From positions 4,836,001 through 4,900,000 of the forward strand of contig NZ_CP028158.1 of the NCBI RefSeq assembly GCF_003030345.1: DNA of 64,000 nucleotides. Reading direction: 5' to 3'. Position 1 is the stretch's first letter; every line of letters begins with the position of its first letter. Made by a program: the position numbers and the translations under genes. The stretch is from Plantactinospora sp. BC1 (GTDB lineage Bacteria > Actinomycetota > Actinomycetes > Mycobacteriales > Micromonosporaceae). Shown one piece after another: positions 8,898 through 18,222 of the stretch. Below the pieces are notes generated by a model. That model did not search any database. It was given only the letters and a program-made list of their open reading frames with translations, and had not been told where the DNA came from.

Positions 8898-10355
8898 ATG
8901 GAGGCGCCGGCGGTCGGCGAGGTGCGGGAGGAATCCGGGGCGCGGGCCGAGTCCGCAGAGCCGGCGGACGGGTCGGAGCCGGACCGGGAGCGCTCGGATT
9001 CGACGGTGCCGCCGGGTCGGTCCCGGGCGCGGATCGCCGCGCTGCTGGAGTGGCTGCTGCTCGGCGGCGGGATGCTGCTGCTGGCGATCTATCCCCGGCC
9101 GCCGATGATGGGGGACGGGCTGGTCCGCTATCAGGCGCTGCTCCAGCTGCTGGAGCAGCGGCAGATGCCGGAGATGGCGTACTCGTTGATCGGGCCGCTC
9201 TTCGCGACTCCGCTCTGGATGGTCGGCCGTTGGTACGGCGACCCGCAGCCGGTGCTGGCGCAGTACAACCTGCTGCTCTTCGGGTTCGCGCTGGTGGCGG
9301 TGCACCTGTTGCTGCGCGACCGGATGGATCGCCGGCTGCTCCGGCGGTTCCTGCTGCTGCTGGTCGCCGGGAGCATGGCCGCCGCACACGTGCAGGACTT
9401 CTACGGCGAGATGTTCACGGCGACGACGGTCGGGGTGGGGCTGCTCGCCGCGACGCTGCCCGGGACGGGCCGTACGACCCGGCTGGCCGGTTGGACCGGG
9501 GTGGTGCTCGGGGTCGCCAACACCCCCGCCTCGGTGGTGGCGCTCGGTCTCGTCGTCGGGCTGCTCTGCCTGCGGGAGCGGCGGCTGCGCTACCTGCTGG
9601 TGCTGCTGGCGGCCGGGCTGCTCGTCGCCGGGGAGGCGTGGCTGCGCTTCGGCGACCCGCTGCACCGGGCGTACGCGAACAACGGCGGCGGGCAGACCGT
9701 GATGCCGTACTCGGGCGAGCCGGGTTTCTCCTACCCGCTGCTGCTCGGGCTGGCGGCGATCCTCTTCTCGTTCGGCAAGGGGTTGCTCTGGTTCACCCCG
9801 GGGCTGTTCCTGCCGGTGCGGCGGTGGCTGCCGGAGCGGGCCGGTCGGGACGTCGCCGGGGTCTGGCTGCTCTGGCTGGTCTTCGTGGCCGGGCTGGTGC
9901 TGGTCTACGCCTCCTGGTGGGCCTGGTACGGCGGCCTGTACTGGGGGCCGAGGTTCTTCCTGCTCGCCATCCTGCCGGCCAGCCTGGCGCTCGCCGTACG
10001 GCTGGGGGCGGCCGAGGCGGGACCCTGGGCGAACCTGGCCACCCTGGCCGCCGTGCTGCTCTCGGTCTGGGGTGCCGCCAACAGCCTGGTCTACGGGCAG
10101 CTCTGGCCGTGGACCTGCTACGACAACAACTACTACCTGGAGTCGCTCTGCCACTTCACCCCGGAGTTCAGCCCACTGTGGTATCCGCTGGTGGCGCAGC
10201 CGGCGCTGACCGGGTTGCAGCGGGTCGCGCTCGCCGGCCACGCCGTGCTGCTGCTCTGGCTGGTCGGGCCGGTGCTCGGTCGGCTCGCCCGGCAGGCGGG
10301 TGCGGCGCTGCGGTCCGGCCGGTCGGCCTGGTCGCCGCGGAACTGGGGCTGGTAG
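8898..10355 (+). CDS. Polytopic membrane protein, possibly GT-C glycosyltransferase-like
   Basis: 485 aa from the ATG at 8898, preceded by a G-rich ribosome site. A charged, acidic N-terminal tail of about 45 residues precedes some ten hydrophobic segments. The first extracellular loop contains PPMMGDGLVRY, reminiscent of the acidic loop in GT-C enzymes, and aromatic-rich segments (YASWWAWYGGLYWG) follow later. No diagnostic motif allows a firm assignment. The next two same-strand genes are also of unknown function. Confidence 0.75.
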   Translation: MEAPAVGEVREESGARAESAEPADGSEPDRERSDSTVPPGRSRARIAALLEWLLLGGGMLLLAIYPRPPMMGDGLVRYQALLQLLEQRQMPEMAYSLIGPLFATPLWMVGRWYGDPQPVLAQYNLLLFGFALVAVHLLLRDRMDRRLLRRFLLLLVAGSMAAAHVQDFYGEMFTATTVGVGLLAATLPGTGRTTRLAGWTGVVLGVANTPASVVALGLVVGLLCLRERRLRYLLVLLAAGLLVAGEAWLRFGDPLHRAYANNGGGQTVMPYSGEPGFSYPLLLGLAAILFSFGKGLLWFTPGLFLPVRRWLPERAGRDVAGVWLLWLVFVAGLVLVYASWWAWYGGLYWGPRFFLLAILPASLALAVRLGAAEAGPWANLATLAAVLLSVWGAANSLVYGQLWPWTCYDNNYYLESLCHFTPEFSPLWYPLVAQPALTGLQRVALAGHAVLLLWLVGPVLGRLARQAGAALRSGRSAWSPRNWGW

Positions 10356-10499
10356 CGCTGATGCCGCCGGCTGCGGACCCGTCGGCGGTAGGCCGGCCGG
10401 CGCGCCCGGGGGAGCCGGTCCATACACGGTGGGTAGTCGGATCGCCGCTAGGTGTGTAGCTTCCTTACGGGCCGGTGAAACTGTCCGAGGAGGCCGCTG

Positions 10500-11558
10500 A
10501 TGGAGGAGACCGAACGTGTCCGGCGCGCGGCGGTGTGCCGGGACGCATTCGAGCTGTTGCTGACCGGTGAGCCGGAGCCGGCCGCCGCGCAGCTCAAGGG
10601 GCTCACGGAGGCGGCGCCCGGCGCCCCGTACCGGACGGAGGCGGCGTTCCTGCTCGCCCTGGCGAAGGCGGTGCCGTACACGCACCGGCAGTTGGCCGGC
10701 GGCGCGGACGCGCTGCGGATCGCCGCCGAGGGGGACCATCCGATCTACACCCCGGCGGCCAAACTGCTGCTCGCCGGGCACGCCACCCGGGTCGAGGACT
10801 ACGAGCTGGCGAACCGGTTCTGGAACCAGCTCGCCGGGCCGTACCGGCTCGGGTACAGCGCGGTGGCGTGGTTCCACATCGCCCTCAACCACGAGCGGGC
10901 CGGCGAGCCCGACCGGGCCCGGGACGCGATGGCGAAGGCGCGGGCCACCAGCGATCCGCAGTACGCCCCGAAGGCGATGAGCTGGATGATCACCTACTAC
11001 AACAACCGGGGCCGGTACGACCGGGTGGAGGCGCTGGCCGAGATCGCGTTCGACTTTCCGGACGATCCACTGGGGCTGGACCGGTACATGCAGCGGAACC
11101 ACCACGCGGTGATCGGCCGGCAGAAGCTGCTCGACCTGGCCGAGCCGGCCGGGGTGCTGGCCGGTGCCCAGATGCTCGCCCAGGCCAACGGCATCGAGGA
11201 CGACCCGCTGCCGGTCGCGCTCGCGAACGACCTCCAGTTCCAGCCCACCCCGATGGCCGGGGTCGACCTGCCGTGGTTCGAGCCGTACCTGCGGCACCAG
11301 CCCGGCACCGAGGCGCTCTACACCGCCGCGCACCAGGCGCTCGCCTACGCCGACTACGTCTGCACCCAGGCCGCCATCCAGTACCTGGAGCGGAACAACG
11401 GGCCGGCGAACAGCTTCCGCAACATGGTGCAGTACCCCACCCGCTTCCCGTGGGGAGCGGTGATGCACGAGAGCATCCGGCAGCGCCTGCTCAACGTGTT
11501 GCACGCTCCCGACCACTTCATCCCGACCGACTGGGCGACGGTGCACGACCCGGAGTGA
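10500..11558 (+). CDS. Hypothetical helical-repeat (TPR-like) protein
   Basis: 352 aa, ATG with GAGGAGG at 10487-10493. The first 200 residues alternate short amphipathic helices rich in Ala, Leu and Tyr (for example AVAWFHIALNHERAGEPDRARDAM), the pattern of tetratricopeptide-like repeats. The C-terminal part is Tyr/Gln/Pro-rich and ends HAPDHFIPTDWATVHDPE. No signal peptide or membrane segment is visible, so it is probably cytoplasmic. I do not recognise the family. Confidence 0.75.
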   Translation: MEETERVRRAAVCRDAFELLLTGEPEPAAAQLKGLTEAAPGAPYRTEAAFLLALAKAVPYTHRQLAGGADALRIAAEGDHPIYTPAAKLLLAGHATRVEDYELANRFWNQLAGPYRLGYSAVAWFHIALNHERAGEPDRARDAMAKARATSDPQYAPKAMSWMITYYNNRGRYDRVEALAEIAFDFPDDPLGLDRYMQRNHHAVIGRQKLLDLAEPAGVLAGAQMLAQANGIEDDPLPVALANDLQFQPTPMAGVDLPWFEPYLRHQPGTEALYTAAHQALAYADYVCTQAAIQYLERNNGPANSFRNMVQYPTRFPWGAVMHESIRQRLLNVLHAPDHFIPTDWATVHDPE

Positions 11559-11618
11559 CCGCGCCCCGGCCGCCGAGCGGGTACCCGAGCCGGCTCGCCG
11601 TCTGGAATTCTCGCTCTC

Positions 11619-13121
11619 GTGCGGAGTGGATCGTGGCGGTGGAATCCGGCGGAGCGGCGGGTGCGGTCGGCCTTCGGCGGCGGAGACGAGGTCGACCTGC
11701 GCGGCACGACGTACCCGGTCCGGGCGGAGGTGCTGGTCGAGCTGCTCACCGGCGGCGCCGACCGGGCCGGGGGCCGGGCCGGGCTGCGCCTGCGGTCGGC
11801 CCGGATCGTCGGCCGGCTGGACCTGCGGCACGCCGAGATCACCGTCCCGGTCTCGTTCGGCGGGTGCACCTTCGCCGACGTACCCGAGCTGACCGAGGCC
11901 CGGGCGGTCAACCTCGTCCTCGCCGACTGCGCCCTGCCGGGCCTGCGGGCCCGGCTGCTCGAACTGCGCGGCGACCTGGCGCTGCTGCGCTGCGTCGTCA
12001 CCGGCCCGGTCGACCTGCGGGACGCCCGGATCGGCGGCACCGTCACCCTGAACGGCTCGCGGCTGGCCGATCGGAGCGAGTCGGCCGGTGAGGTCTTCCC
12101 GCCGATCGACCCCGGTACGGCGCTGGCGGCGGGCCGGCTGACCGTGACCGGCAACCTGCACGCCCGGCAGGGGTTCGTCGCCGACGGTCAGGTCTGGCTC
12201 GGCGGTGCCCAGGTCGGCGGCAACCTCGATCTCGACGGCGCCACCCTGCGGCATCCGACCGGGGCGGCGCTCAGCGCGGACCGGTTGACGGTGGCCGGCA
12301 GCCTCACCGCCCGGTACGGCTTCGCCGCCGAGGGTGCCGTACTGCTGATCCACGCCCAGATCGGCAACCAGCTCAACTTCCACCACGGCGCACTGCGCGG
12401 GGCGGGAGCGTTCGCCCTGCATCTCGGTGGTGCCCGGGCCGGCAGCGTCTGGCTGACCTTCGCCGAGCGGCCGACCGGGCGGGTCCGGCTCTCCGGTCTC
12501 CAGGCCGACTCCATCTTCGACGATCCGCGGACCTGGCCGGCGGAGCTGGACCTGATCGGCTGCACCTACCGGCTGCTGATCGCCCGCGCGCCGTCCCCGC
12601 CGGGCGAGCCGTCGCCGCCCGTGCCGGTCAGCGTCCGGCAGCGGCTGGACTGGCTGCGGCGCAGTCCCGAGGGCTACACCCCGCAGCCCTACGAGCAGCT
12701 CGCCGAGGTGTACCGGCGAAGCGGCCAGGAGGCGGAGGCCCGCCGGGTACTGCTGGAGCGGCAGCGCCGACGGCGGGCCACCCTGCGGGCTCCGGGTCGG
12801 CTCTTCGGCGCCCTGGTCGACGGCCTGGTCGGCTACGGCTACCGCACCTGGCTGGCCGCGATCTGGCTGGTCGCCTTCTGGGCACTGGGGACGCTCAGCT
12901 TCGCCCTGGACCCGTCGGTGGCCCGCAATCCGGCCGAGGCGCCGGAGCGGAACGCCGCACTCCAGTCGCTCGACCTGCTGCTGCCGATCGTCAACCTGGG
13001 GCACGACAACGCCTGGAAACCGGTCGGCGGCACCGAGTACGTCGCCGCGCTGCTGGTGCTGGCCGGCTGGGTGCTCACCACGGCGGTGGTCGCCGGGCTG
13101 ACCCGTACCCTCGACCGCTGA
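11619..13121 (+). CDS. Beta-helix protein with C-terminal membrane anchor
   Basis: 500 aa, GTG start 60 bp after the previous gene. Residues ~20-320 show repeated short strands with regularly spaced Leu/Val/Gly (GRLDLRHAEI, GNLDLDGATL, GNQLNFHHGAL), the signature of a right-handed beta-helix. A linker follows, then an Arg-rich helix and two hydrophobic segments near residues 410-430 and 470-492. Similar actinomycete proteins are often labelled membrane-associated oxidoreductases, but I see no cofactor or active-site motif, so I do not adopt that name. Confidence 0.75.
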   Translation: MRSGSWRWNPAERRVRSAFGGGDEVDLRGTTYPVRAEVLVELLTGGADRAGGRAGLRLRSARIVGRLDLRHAEITVPVSFGGCTFADVPELTEARAVNLVLADCALPGLRARLLELRGDLALLRCVVTGPVDLRDARIGGTVTLNGSRLADRSESAGEVFPPIDPGTALAAGRLTVTGNLHARQGFVADGQVWLGGAQVGGNLDLDGATLRHPTGAALSADRLTVAGSLTARYGFAAEGAVLLIHAQIGNQLNFHHGALRGAGAFALHLGGARAGSVWLTFAERPTGRVRLSGLQADSIFDDPRTWPAELDLIGCTYRLLIARAPSPPGEPSPPVPVSVRQRLDWLRRSPEGYTPQPYEQLAEVYRRSGQEAEARRVLLERQRRRRATLRAPGRLFGALVDGLVGYGYRTWLAAIWLVAFWALGTLSFALDPSVARNPAEAPERNAALQSLDLLLPIVNLGHDNAWKPVGGTEYVAALLVLAGWVLTTAVVAGLTRTLDR

Positions 13122-13188
13122 GCCGGGGGGCTGGTGGGCGGGACCGCGACGCGGCCGGTGCGCCGCCCGGAAGAAGATCGTTTACCGG

Positions 13189-13208
13189 ATCCGAATCGAT
13201 CCGTATCG
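13189..13208. promoter_or_regulatory. Tandem 10-bp repeat upstream of the amidase gene
   Basis: ATCCGAATCG and ATCCGTATCG lie head to tail (9 of 10 identical), one helical turn apart, about 95 bp before the amidase start. The spacing suits a dimeric regulator; which one is unknown. Confidence 0.35.
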
Positions 13209-13302
13209 TAGCGATCACATTCCAACCGTGTGCTTCCGAGATCCCCCTCAGGTCCGGGTGTCCGTGGGCCGCCCGGGCGTGGCCTCATGGAAGGGCGTGC
13301 AG

Positions 13303-14925
13303 GTGCATCAATCCGCTGTGCCGACCCGGCCGCGATCCGCGGCCCGGCTCGTCGTACTCGCCACCGTCCTGGTCAGCATCGCCGCGCTGGTCGCCACCTC
13401 GCTCGGCGGCCCGTCCGAGGCGACCGGGCGGCACCGGCCGTTCCCGCTCGACCTGGAACGGGCCGGCATCCCGCAGATCCGCGCGGCGCTGGACGCCCGG
13501 CGGATCAGCTCGGAGGAACTCGTCCAGGAGTACCTGGAACGGATCCGGGCGCTGAACACCAACGGCCCGGGGCTGCATGCCGTCCGGGCGGTCACCCGGG
13601 ACGCGGTCGCCCAGGCGAAGCGGGCCGACCAGGAGCGCCGGCAGGGCCGGGCGAAGGGGCCGATGCACGGCATCCCGGTGCTGATCAAGGACAACATCGA
13701 CCTTGCCGGGCTGCCCACCACCGCCGGGGCGCTGGCGCTGGAGCACTCGTACCCGGCGCGGGACGCCTTCCTGGTCACCCGGCTGAAGGCGGCCGGGGCG
13801 ATCATCCTCGGCAAGACCAACCTGACCGAGTTCGCCAACTTCACCACCAGCGGGATGCCGTCCGGCTACAGCGGACTCGGCGGCCAGGTCCTCAACCCGT
13901 ACGACGTCAGCCAGACCCCGAGCGGCTCCAGCTCGGGTTCCGGCTCGGCCGCGGCGGCGGCGCTGGCCACCGTCACCATCGGTACCGAAACCTCCGGCTC
14001 GATCCTCAGCCCGTCGGTGGCGAACTCGCTGGTCGGGGTGAAGCCGACCGTCGGCCTGGTCAGCCGGACCGGGGTGGTGCCGATCGCCGCCAGCCAGGAC
14101 ACCGCCGGCCCGATGACCCGGAGCGTCTACGACGCCGCCGCCCTGCTCAGCGCGCTGACCGGGATCGACCCGGAGGACCCGGTCACCGAAACCAGCGCGG
14201 GCGTGGTCGGCACCGACTACACGAGGGCGCTCTCCACGACCGCCCTGCGGGGCAGCCGGATCGGTGTCGCCAGCAGCCCGACCGGCAACCAGGGGGCGCT
14301 GTTCACCGAGGCCCTGGACGTGCTGCGGGCCCGCGGCGCCACTGTCGTGCCGGTCACCGTCAACACCGGCGGCCTGCCGCCGAGCATCCTGACCTACGAG
14401 TTCAAGCGGGACCTGAACGCCTATCTGGCCCGGCTGCCCCGGCACGCGCCGATGGACACTCTCGACGACGTGGTGCGGTGGAACCTGGCGCACGCCGACG
14501 AGGGCGCGATCAAGTTCGGCCAGACCCAACTCGTCGCCTCGAACGAGGTCGACCTGACCGATCCGGTGGCGAGGGCGGAGTACGAGACCAACCGGGACGC
14601 CGGGATCGCCGGGGCGCGGGAGCGGATCGACTCGGTACTCGCCGCCGAGAACCTCGACGCGATCGTCTTCGTCGGCAGCGGGTCGGCCGGGATCGGCGCG
14701 CGGGCGCAATATCCGTCGGTCGCGGTCCCGATCGGGTACGACCCGGCGAACGGCCGCCCGGTCGGGATCTCCTTCCTCGGTACCGCCTACACCGAGGCCC
14801 GACTGCTCGCCCTGGCGTACGACTACGAGCAGGCGTCGGCCAGGTGGCGCCCGCCGTCCCAGGTCAACCCGTCGCTCTTCCGGTGCGCCGACTTCGACGA
14901 CCGGGAGTCGAGCTGCGCACCCTGA
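13303..14925 (+). CDS. Secreted amidase (amidase-signature family)
   Basis: 540 aa from the GTG at 13303, chosen because GGAAGGG lies 7 nt upstream; the frame opens earlier, at 13228. An N-terminal signal segment ([16 protein letters not shown]) suggests export. The Ser-cisSer-Lys catalytic set is visible: Lys in PVLIKDNID, the [15 protein letters not shown] glycine/serine loop and the GTETSGSI nucleophile region. The family hydrolyses amide bonds, including peptide amides, in many substrates; the substrate here cannot be told. It stands alone, with no operon partner. Confidence 0.88.
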   Translation: MHQSAVPTRPRSAARLVVLATVLVSIAALVATSLGGPSEATGRHRPFPLDLERAGIPQIRAALDARRISSEELVQEYLERIRALNTNGPGLHAVRAVTRDAVAQAKRADQERRQGRAKGPMHGIPVLIKDNIDLAGLPTTAGALALEHSYPARDAFLVTRLKAAGAIILGKTNLTEFANFTTSGMPSGYSGLGGQVLNPYDVSQTPSGSSSGSGSAAAAALATVTIGTETSGSILSPSVANSLVGVKPTVGLVSRTGVVPIAASQDTAGPMTRSVYDAAALLSALTGIDPEDPVTETSAGVVGTDYTRALSTTALRGSRIGVASSPTGNQGALFTEALDVLRARGATVVPVTVNTGGLPPSILTYEFKRDLNAYLARLPRHAPMDTLDDVVRWNLAHADEGAIKFGQTQLVASNEVDLTDPVARAEYETNRDAGIAGARERIDSVLAAENLDAIVFVGSGSAGIGARAQYPSVAVPIGYDPANGRPVGISFLGTAYTEARLLALAYDYEQASARWRPPSQVNPSLFRCADFDDRESSCAP

Positions 14926-14984
14926 CGTCCCCTTCGAACGGAGGACGGAGCGTGACGTCGGGGCGTTCGGGCCGGGGGCGGAGG

Positions 14985-15173
14985 TCAGCCGTGCGACTTC
15001 GCCAGGCTGACGAACGCCCGCCAGGCGGCCGGGCCGAAGGTCAACGTCCCGCCGTCGCGGTCCTTGGTGTCCCGGACCAGCACCCGGCCCGGAAGGTTGG
15101 CGGCCACCTCGACACAGTTGCCAGACGACCCGTTGGATCGGGTACTTTTCCGCCAAGCTGGTTCATAGCTCAT
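14985..15173 (-). CDS. DUF397 domain protein
   Basis: 62 aa with the typical pattern WRKSTRSNGSSGNCVEVA, RVLVRDTKDRDGGTLTF, AWRAFVSLAK. DUF397 genes usually follow an Scr1-type XRE regulator and are thought to be its small partner. Here the upstream regulator is reduced to its last codons: the ATG at 15173 overlaps the remnant's stop by 11 nt (15163-15173), preserving the old translational coupling. Confidence 0.9.
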   Translation of the reverse strand: MSYEPAWRKSTRSNGSSGNCVEVAANLPGRVLVRDTKDRDGGTLTFGPAAWRAFVSLAKSHG

Positions 15174-15260
15174 TGATAATCCTCAACATCATGTCTCGGG
15201 TCTGGTCGGCGGTCAGCGCCAGCTCGTTCACCGCCTCCCAGACTAGTTCCAGCTCAAGCA
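15163..15260 (-). pseudogene. C-terminal remnant of an Scr1/DUF5753 XRE regulator
   Basis: Reading from about 15260 down to the TGA at 15163-15165 gives about 30 residues (VLELELVWEAVNELALTADQ, then TRDMMLRIINEL). These match the C-terminal end of Scr1-type regulators, which finish with an ALSPxxSxxLI-like helix. The helix-turn-helix and the body of the DUF5753 domain are missing, and no start codon is in place. It is the upstream relic of the DUF397 gene. Confidence 0.6.
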
Positions 15261-15500
15261 CGTCACGACGGCACGGACGGGCAGCACGTCCCCACGGAGA
15301 CGTACGCCTGCCGTGAATGCGAACACGACTGGCCCTGCGCGCCGGCCCGGCTCTCCCTGCTGATCGGGTTCGACGGTGACCGGGTGGGCTTGATGATGTA
15401 TCTCGCCGCGCACCTCGCCCGCGCCCTGGAGGCGCTGCCCGATCGGCATCCGGCGCTGGTCGTCGGGCAGATCATCTACCGGGTGCCCCGGCGCCGGTAG
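15261..15500 (+). pseudogene. 5'-truncated small protein remnant
   Basis: On the plus strand the frame ending with TAG at 15498-15500 reads about 79 residues, including CRECEHDWPCAPARL, MMYLAAHLARAL and VVGQIIYRVPRRR. The CxxCxxxWPCxPA pattern followed by a helical YLA stretch matches a small actinomycete family sometimes labelled flavin reductase, although nothing catalytic is visible. There is no ATG, GTG or TTG in frame before the Cys motif, and the frame runs straight into the regulator remnant on the other strand, so the 5' end was lost. Confidence 0.5.
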
Positions 15501-15637
15501 CACCGGTTCGGCATCCCGGGACGTCGCTACCGGCCCCTACCACCGGCACATCATCGGGGCCGGCACGACGATTCGTCGACTCGGCGACTGGGTAGCAGCA
15601 CCATGACAGCCAAGCATCCCCCAAGAGGAGGCGTGTC

Positions 15638-15913
15638 ATGGGTATCGGCACCAGCATCTTCCTGATCGCGCTCGGTGCGATCCTCACCTTCGCCCTGAAC
15701 GTCAGCGTCGGCGGTCTGGACCTGGACGTGGTCGGCTGGATCCTGATGGCGGCCGGCGTACTGGGCCTGATCATGACCATGGTGATCTGGAACAACCGGC
15801 GCCGGTCGGTGGTGACCACCACCGAGCCGACCGAGTACCGCCAGGTCACCACGACCGAGCCGACCGAGTACCGGCGGGTGGAGGAGCGGCGCGACGTGCT
15901 GCCGCCCCGGTAG
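15638..15913 (+). CDS. DUF6458 family small membrane protein
   Basis: 91 aa, ATG preceded by AAGAGGAGG. Two hydrophobic segments (IFLIALGAILTFAL and ILMAAGVLGLIMTMVIW) match DUF6458 proteins of actinobacteria. The cytosolic tail contains a perfect protein-level duplication, TTTEPTEYRQV and TTTEPTEYRRV, before an Arg/Glu-rich end. Function unknown. Confidence 0.85.
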   Translation: MGIGTSIFLIALGAILTFALNVSVGGLDLDVVGWILMAAGVLGLIMTMVIWNNRRRSVVTTTEPTEYRQVTTTEPTEYRRVEERRDVLPPR

Positions 15914-15918
15914 TCGGG

Positions 15919-15978
15919 GCCGGCTGGGGTGTGGCTCGGTGGCTGGGGGCACCGGGCGCACGCCACGCCCCAGCCGGC
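15919..15978. terminator. Bidirectional terminator between DUF6458 and ABC exporter genes
   Basis: GCCGGCTGGGGTGTGGC (15919-15935) pairs with 15962-15978 over 17 bp with a single G-U pair, between two convergent genes. Confidence 0.6.
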
Positions 15979-16039
15979 ACCTGGAAATAGCGCCGCAGCC
16001 CGGTTCCGCGTCACATCCTCACCAGGGATCAGCGGATTC

Positions 16040-18115
16040 TCACTCCGTGTAGCCGCTGGCCTGGAGGTCGAAGAGTTCCCGATAGAGCCCGCCGGCCTCG
16101 ACGAGCTGGTCGTGGTCGCCCTGCTCGATCAACCGGCCGTCCCGCATCACGTAGATCCGGTCGGCGTGCCGCACGTTGGCCAGCCGGTGGGTGATCAGCA
16201 CGATCGTCCGGTCCGGGTGCCGGCGGAGCTGCTGGAAGAGCGCGTGCTCGGCCCGGGCGTCGAGCGCGGCGGACGGCTCGTCGCAGATCAGCAGCCGACC
16301 CTCCCGATAGAGTCCCCGGGCCGCCACCAGCCGCTGCCACTGGCCGCCGGAGAGGTCGTGACCGTCCCGGAAGCTGCGGTCCAGCAGCGTGTCGTAGCCG
16401 CGCGGCAACCCGCTGACCATCTCGTGCGCGGAGGCGGCCGTCGCCGCCGCCACCACGGAGGGCCCGGCCTCCTCGGGCCGGTCGTACCGGCCGATCGTGA
16501 TGTTCTGCCGGGCGGTGAACGGGAACTTCCACCAGTCCTGGCTCAGCACCGCCACCTGCGCGCCGACGGCACCCGGGTCGAGGGTGCCGATGTCCACCCC
16601 GTCCCAGCGGATCGCCCCACCGGTCGGCTGGTAGAGCCCGGCGAGCAGCTTGGCCAGGGTCGTCTTGCCGGAGCCGTTCTCGCCGACCAGGGCGATCACC
16701 TCACCCCGGCGTACGGTCAGGCTGACCCGGTCCACCGCCGGCCGCTCGGTGTCCGGGTAGTGCAGGCTGACCTCGTCGACCTCGATCTCGTCGAAGCCGG
16801 CGACCGCCGCGCCGCCTCCGCCCCGGGTACGCCCGTCGGCCCGCTCCAGGAAGGTCAGGAAGTCGCGGTAGTAGAGCGCGTCCTCGTACAGCCGGTTGGT
16901 GGCGTGCACCGTGTTGCCCAGGCTGGTCCGGGCGGCCTGGAGCGCCAGCAGCGCGGTCGCGGCGGCGGCCAGCGGCACCACGCCGGCCAGCAGCAGCCAG
17001 CCGAGTACGGCGTAGACCGCGAAGGTGGCCAGCCCGGCGATCGAACCACCGCCCACCCGGGTCGAGGTCTGCGACCGGACCAGCCGGAGCTGGGCCCGGG
17101 TCTCCATGGTCATCACCCGGCGGTACTCGCCGAGCAGGAACCCCCGCATCTGGTACGTCCGCACCTCGACCGCGGTGTGCCGGTTCGCCATCAGGGTGGC
17201 GAGCATCCAGAGCCGGCGTCGCCGGGTGATCCGGGCCAGCAGCGCGATGTACTCCCGGCGGGCGATCCGGACCGCGGTCACCGCCGACGGCACCGCCGCG
17301 ACCAGCAGGCAGGGCAGCAGCAGTGGCTGGATGACCGTCACGGCGGCGGCGGTGGCGGCCACCCCGACCAGGCCGGTGATCAGGTTGACGGTGTCGTCGA
17401 CGATCGACGCCGCCTCGGTCATGCCCCGGTCCCGGGCCCGGTCCATCTCCTCGGCGAAGCCGGCGTCGTCGAAGGCGGCCAGGTCGACCGCGGTGGTCGC
17501 CTCGAAGAGCCGCAGCTCGACCCGGTAGTTGATCTGCGGGGCGAGCCGGGCCTGGGCCCAGCCGGCCGCGATGGTCAGGCCGCCCTTGGCCATCACCGCC
17601 AGCGCCGCCACCGCCAGGCCGGGCGCGGCCGAGCGGACCCGGTCCGGGGTCGGCCCCGAGGCGAAGAGTTCCCGCAGTACGGTGCTGGTGGCCAGCAGAC
17701 CGAACGTGATCATCATGCCGGCGACGATGTTGAGGCCGATCGCGGCCAGCGTGTCGGCCCGGCTGACCCGCCAGGCCAGCAGTACCGCCTCCCGGATGAT
17801 CGCCGGCAGTCGGCGGGCCACCGCCCAGAAACTCGTCTCGGCGAAGGCGGCGCCGTGGTGCATCCAGCCGGCGTCGGCCAGCTCCGGCAGCGCCGCCGGA
17901 TCGTCCTCGCCGTCCGCCCGGCCGGCGTCCGCGCGATCTTCCGCTGCCCGATCCTCCGCTGACCGATCCTCCGCCGCGCGATCTTCCGCTGCCCGGTCGG
18001 CCACCCGCTGGCGTACGTTCGTCCTCGTCGGCTCCAACCAGCACCTCCAGGAATCCGAACCGCTCTCGACGATCCGCCCCAGGCGTCGCGCCATCACGGA
18101 CAGTCGCGTGCACAC
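16040..18115 (-). CDS. ABC exporter (fused permease and ATPase)
   Basis: 691 aa half-transporter. A charged N-terminal tail carries AEDR-type pentapeptide repeats (about residues 38-62). Six membrane segments span about 100-400, then an ATPase domain with GENGSGKTT (Walker A), LSQD (Q-loop), LSGGQWQR (signature), LLICDEPSAALD (Walker B) and ITHR (switch His). It should act as a dimer exporting an unknown lipid, peptide or drug. The start may be the GTG at 18115 or the ATG at 18094; neither has a clear ribosome site. An MFS transporter is divergent. Confidence 0.9.
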   Translation of the reverse strand: MCTRLSVMARRLGRIVESGSDSWRCWLEPTRTNVRQRVADRAAEDRAAEDRSAEDRAAEDRADAGRADGEDDPAALPELADAGWMHHGAAFAETSFWAVARRLPAIIREAVLLAWRVSRADTLAAIGLNIVAGMMITFGLLATSTVLRELFASGPTPDRVRSAAPGLAVAALAVMAKGGLTIAAGWAQARLAPQINYRVELRLFEATTAVDLAAFDDAGFAEEMDRARDRGMTEAASIVDDTVNLITGLVGVAATAAAVTVIQPLLLPCLLVAAVPSAVTAVRIARREYIALLARITRRRRLWMLATLMANRHTAVEVRTYQMRGFLLGEYRRVMTMETRAQLRLVRSQTSTRVGGGSIAGLATFAVYAVLGWLLLAGVVPLAAAATALLALQAARTSLGNTVHATNRLYEDALYYRDFLTFLERADGRTRGGGGAAVAGFDEIEVDEVSLHYPDTERPAVDRVSLTVRRGEVIALVGENGSGKTTLAKLLAGLYQPTGGAIRWDGVDIGTLDPGAVGAQVAVLSQDWWKFPFTARQNITIGRYDRPEEAGPSVVAAATAASAHEMVSGLPRGYDTLLDRSFRDGHDLSGGQWQRLVAARGLYREGRLLICDEPSAALDARAEHALFQQLRRHPDRTIVLITHRLANVRHADRIYVMRDGRLIEQGDHDQLVEAGGLYRELFDLQASGYTE
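17936..17998. repeat. 15-bp tandem repeats inside the ABC exporter gene
   Basis: About four imperfect copies of a 15-bp unit encode repeated AAEDR/SAEDR pentapeptides in the exporter's N-terminal tail. The copies differ by a few bases, so the array is not freshly expanded. Confidence 0.7.
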
Positions 18116-18222
18116 TACGATCCCGCACCGACGGCCTCACCGGAATGCCGTACCAACCGGCAGAATTCCCCGATAGCCGACCCGGCGGTACCGTCACCCC
18201 GCCGTTACCTGATCCTGGTTGA

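Noticed and set aside
8487-13004. A 1505-codon open frame on the minus strand
   Set aside because: It is antisense to xylB and three forward genes that have proper starts and codon bias. Its translation is Arg/Pro/Gln-rich low complexity, the usual shadow of GC-rich coding DNA.
11619-13121. Oxidoreductase assignment for the beta-helix protein
   Set aside because: Similar proteins carry that label, but no nucleotide, flavin, haem or metal motif is visible.
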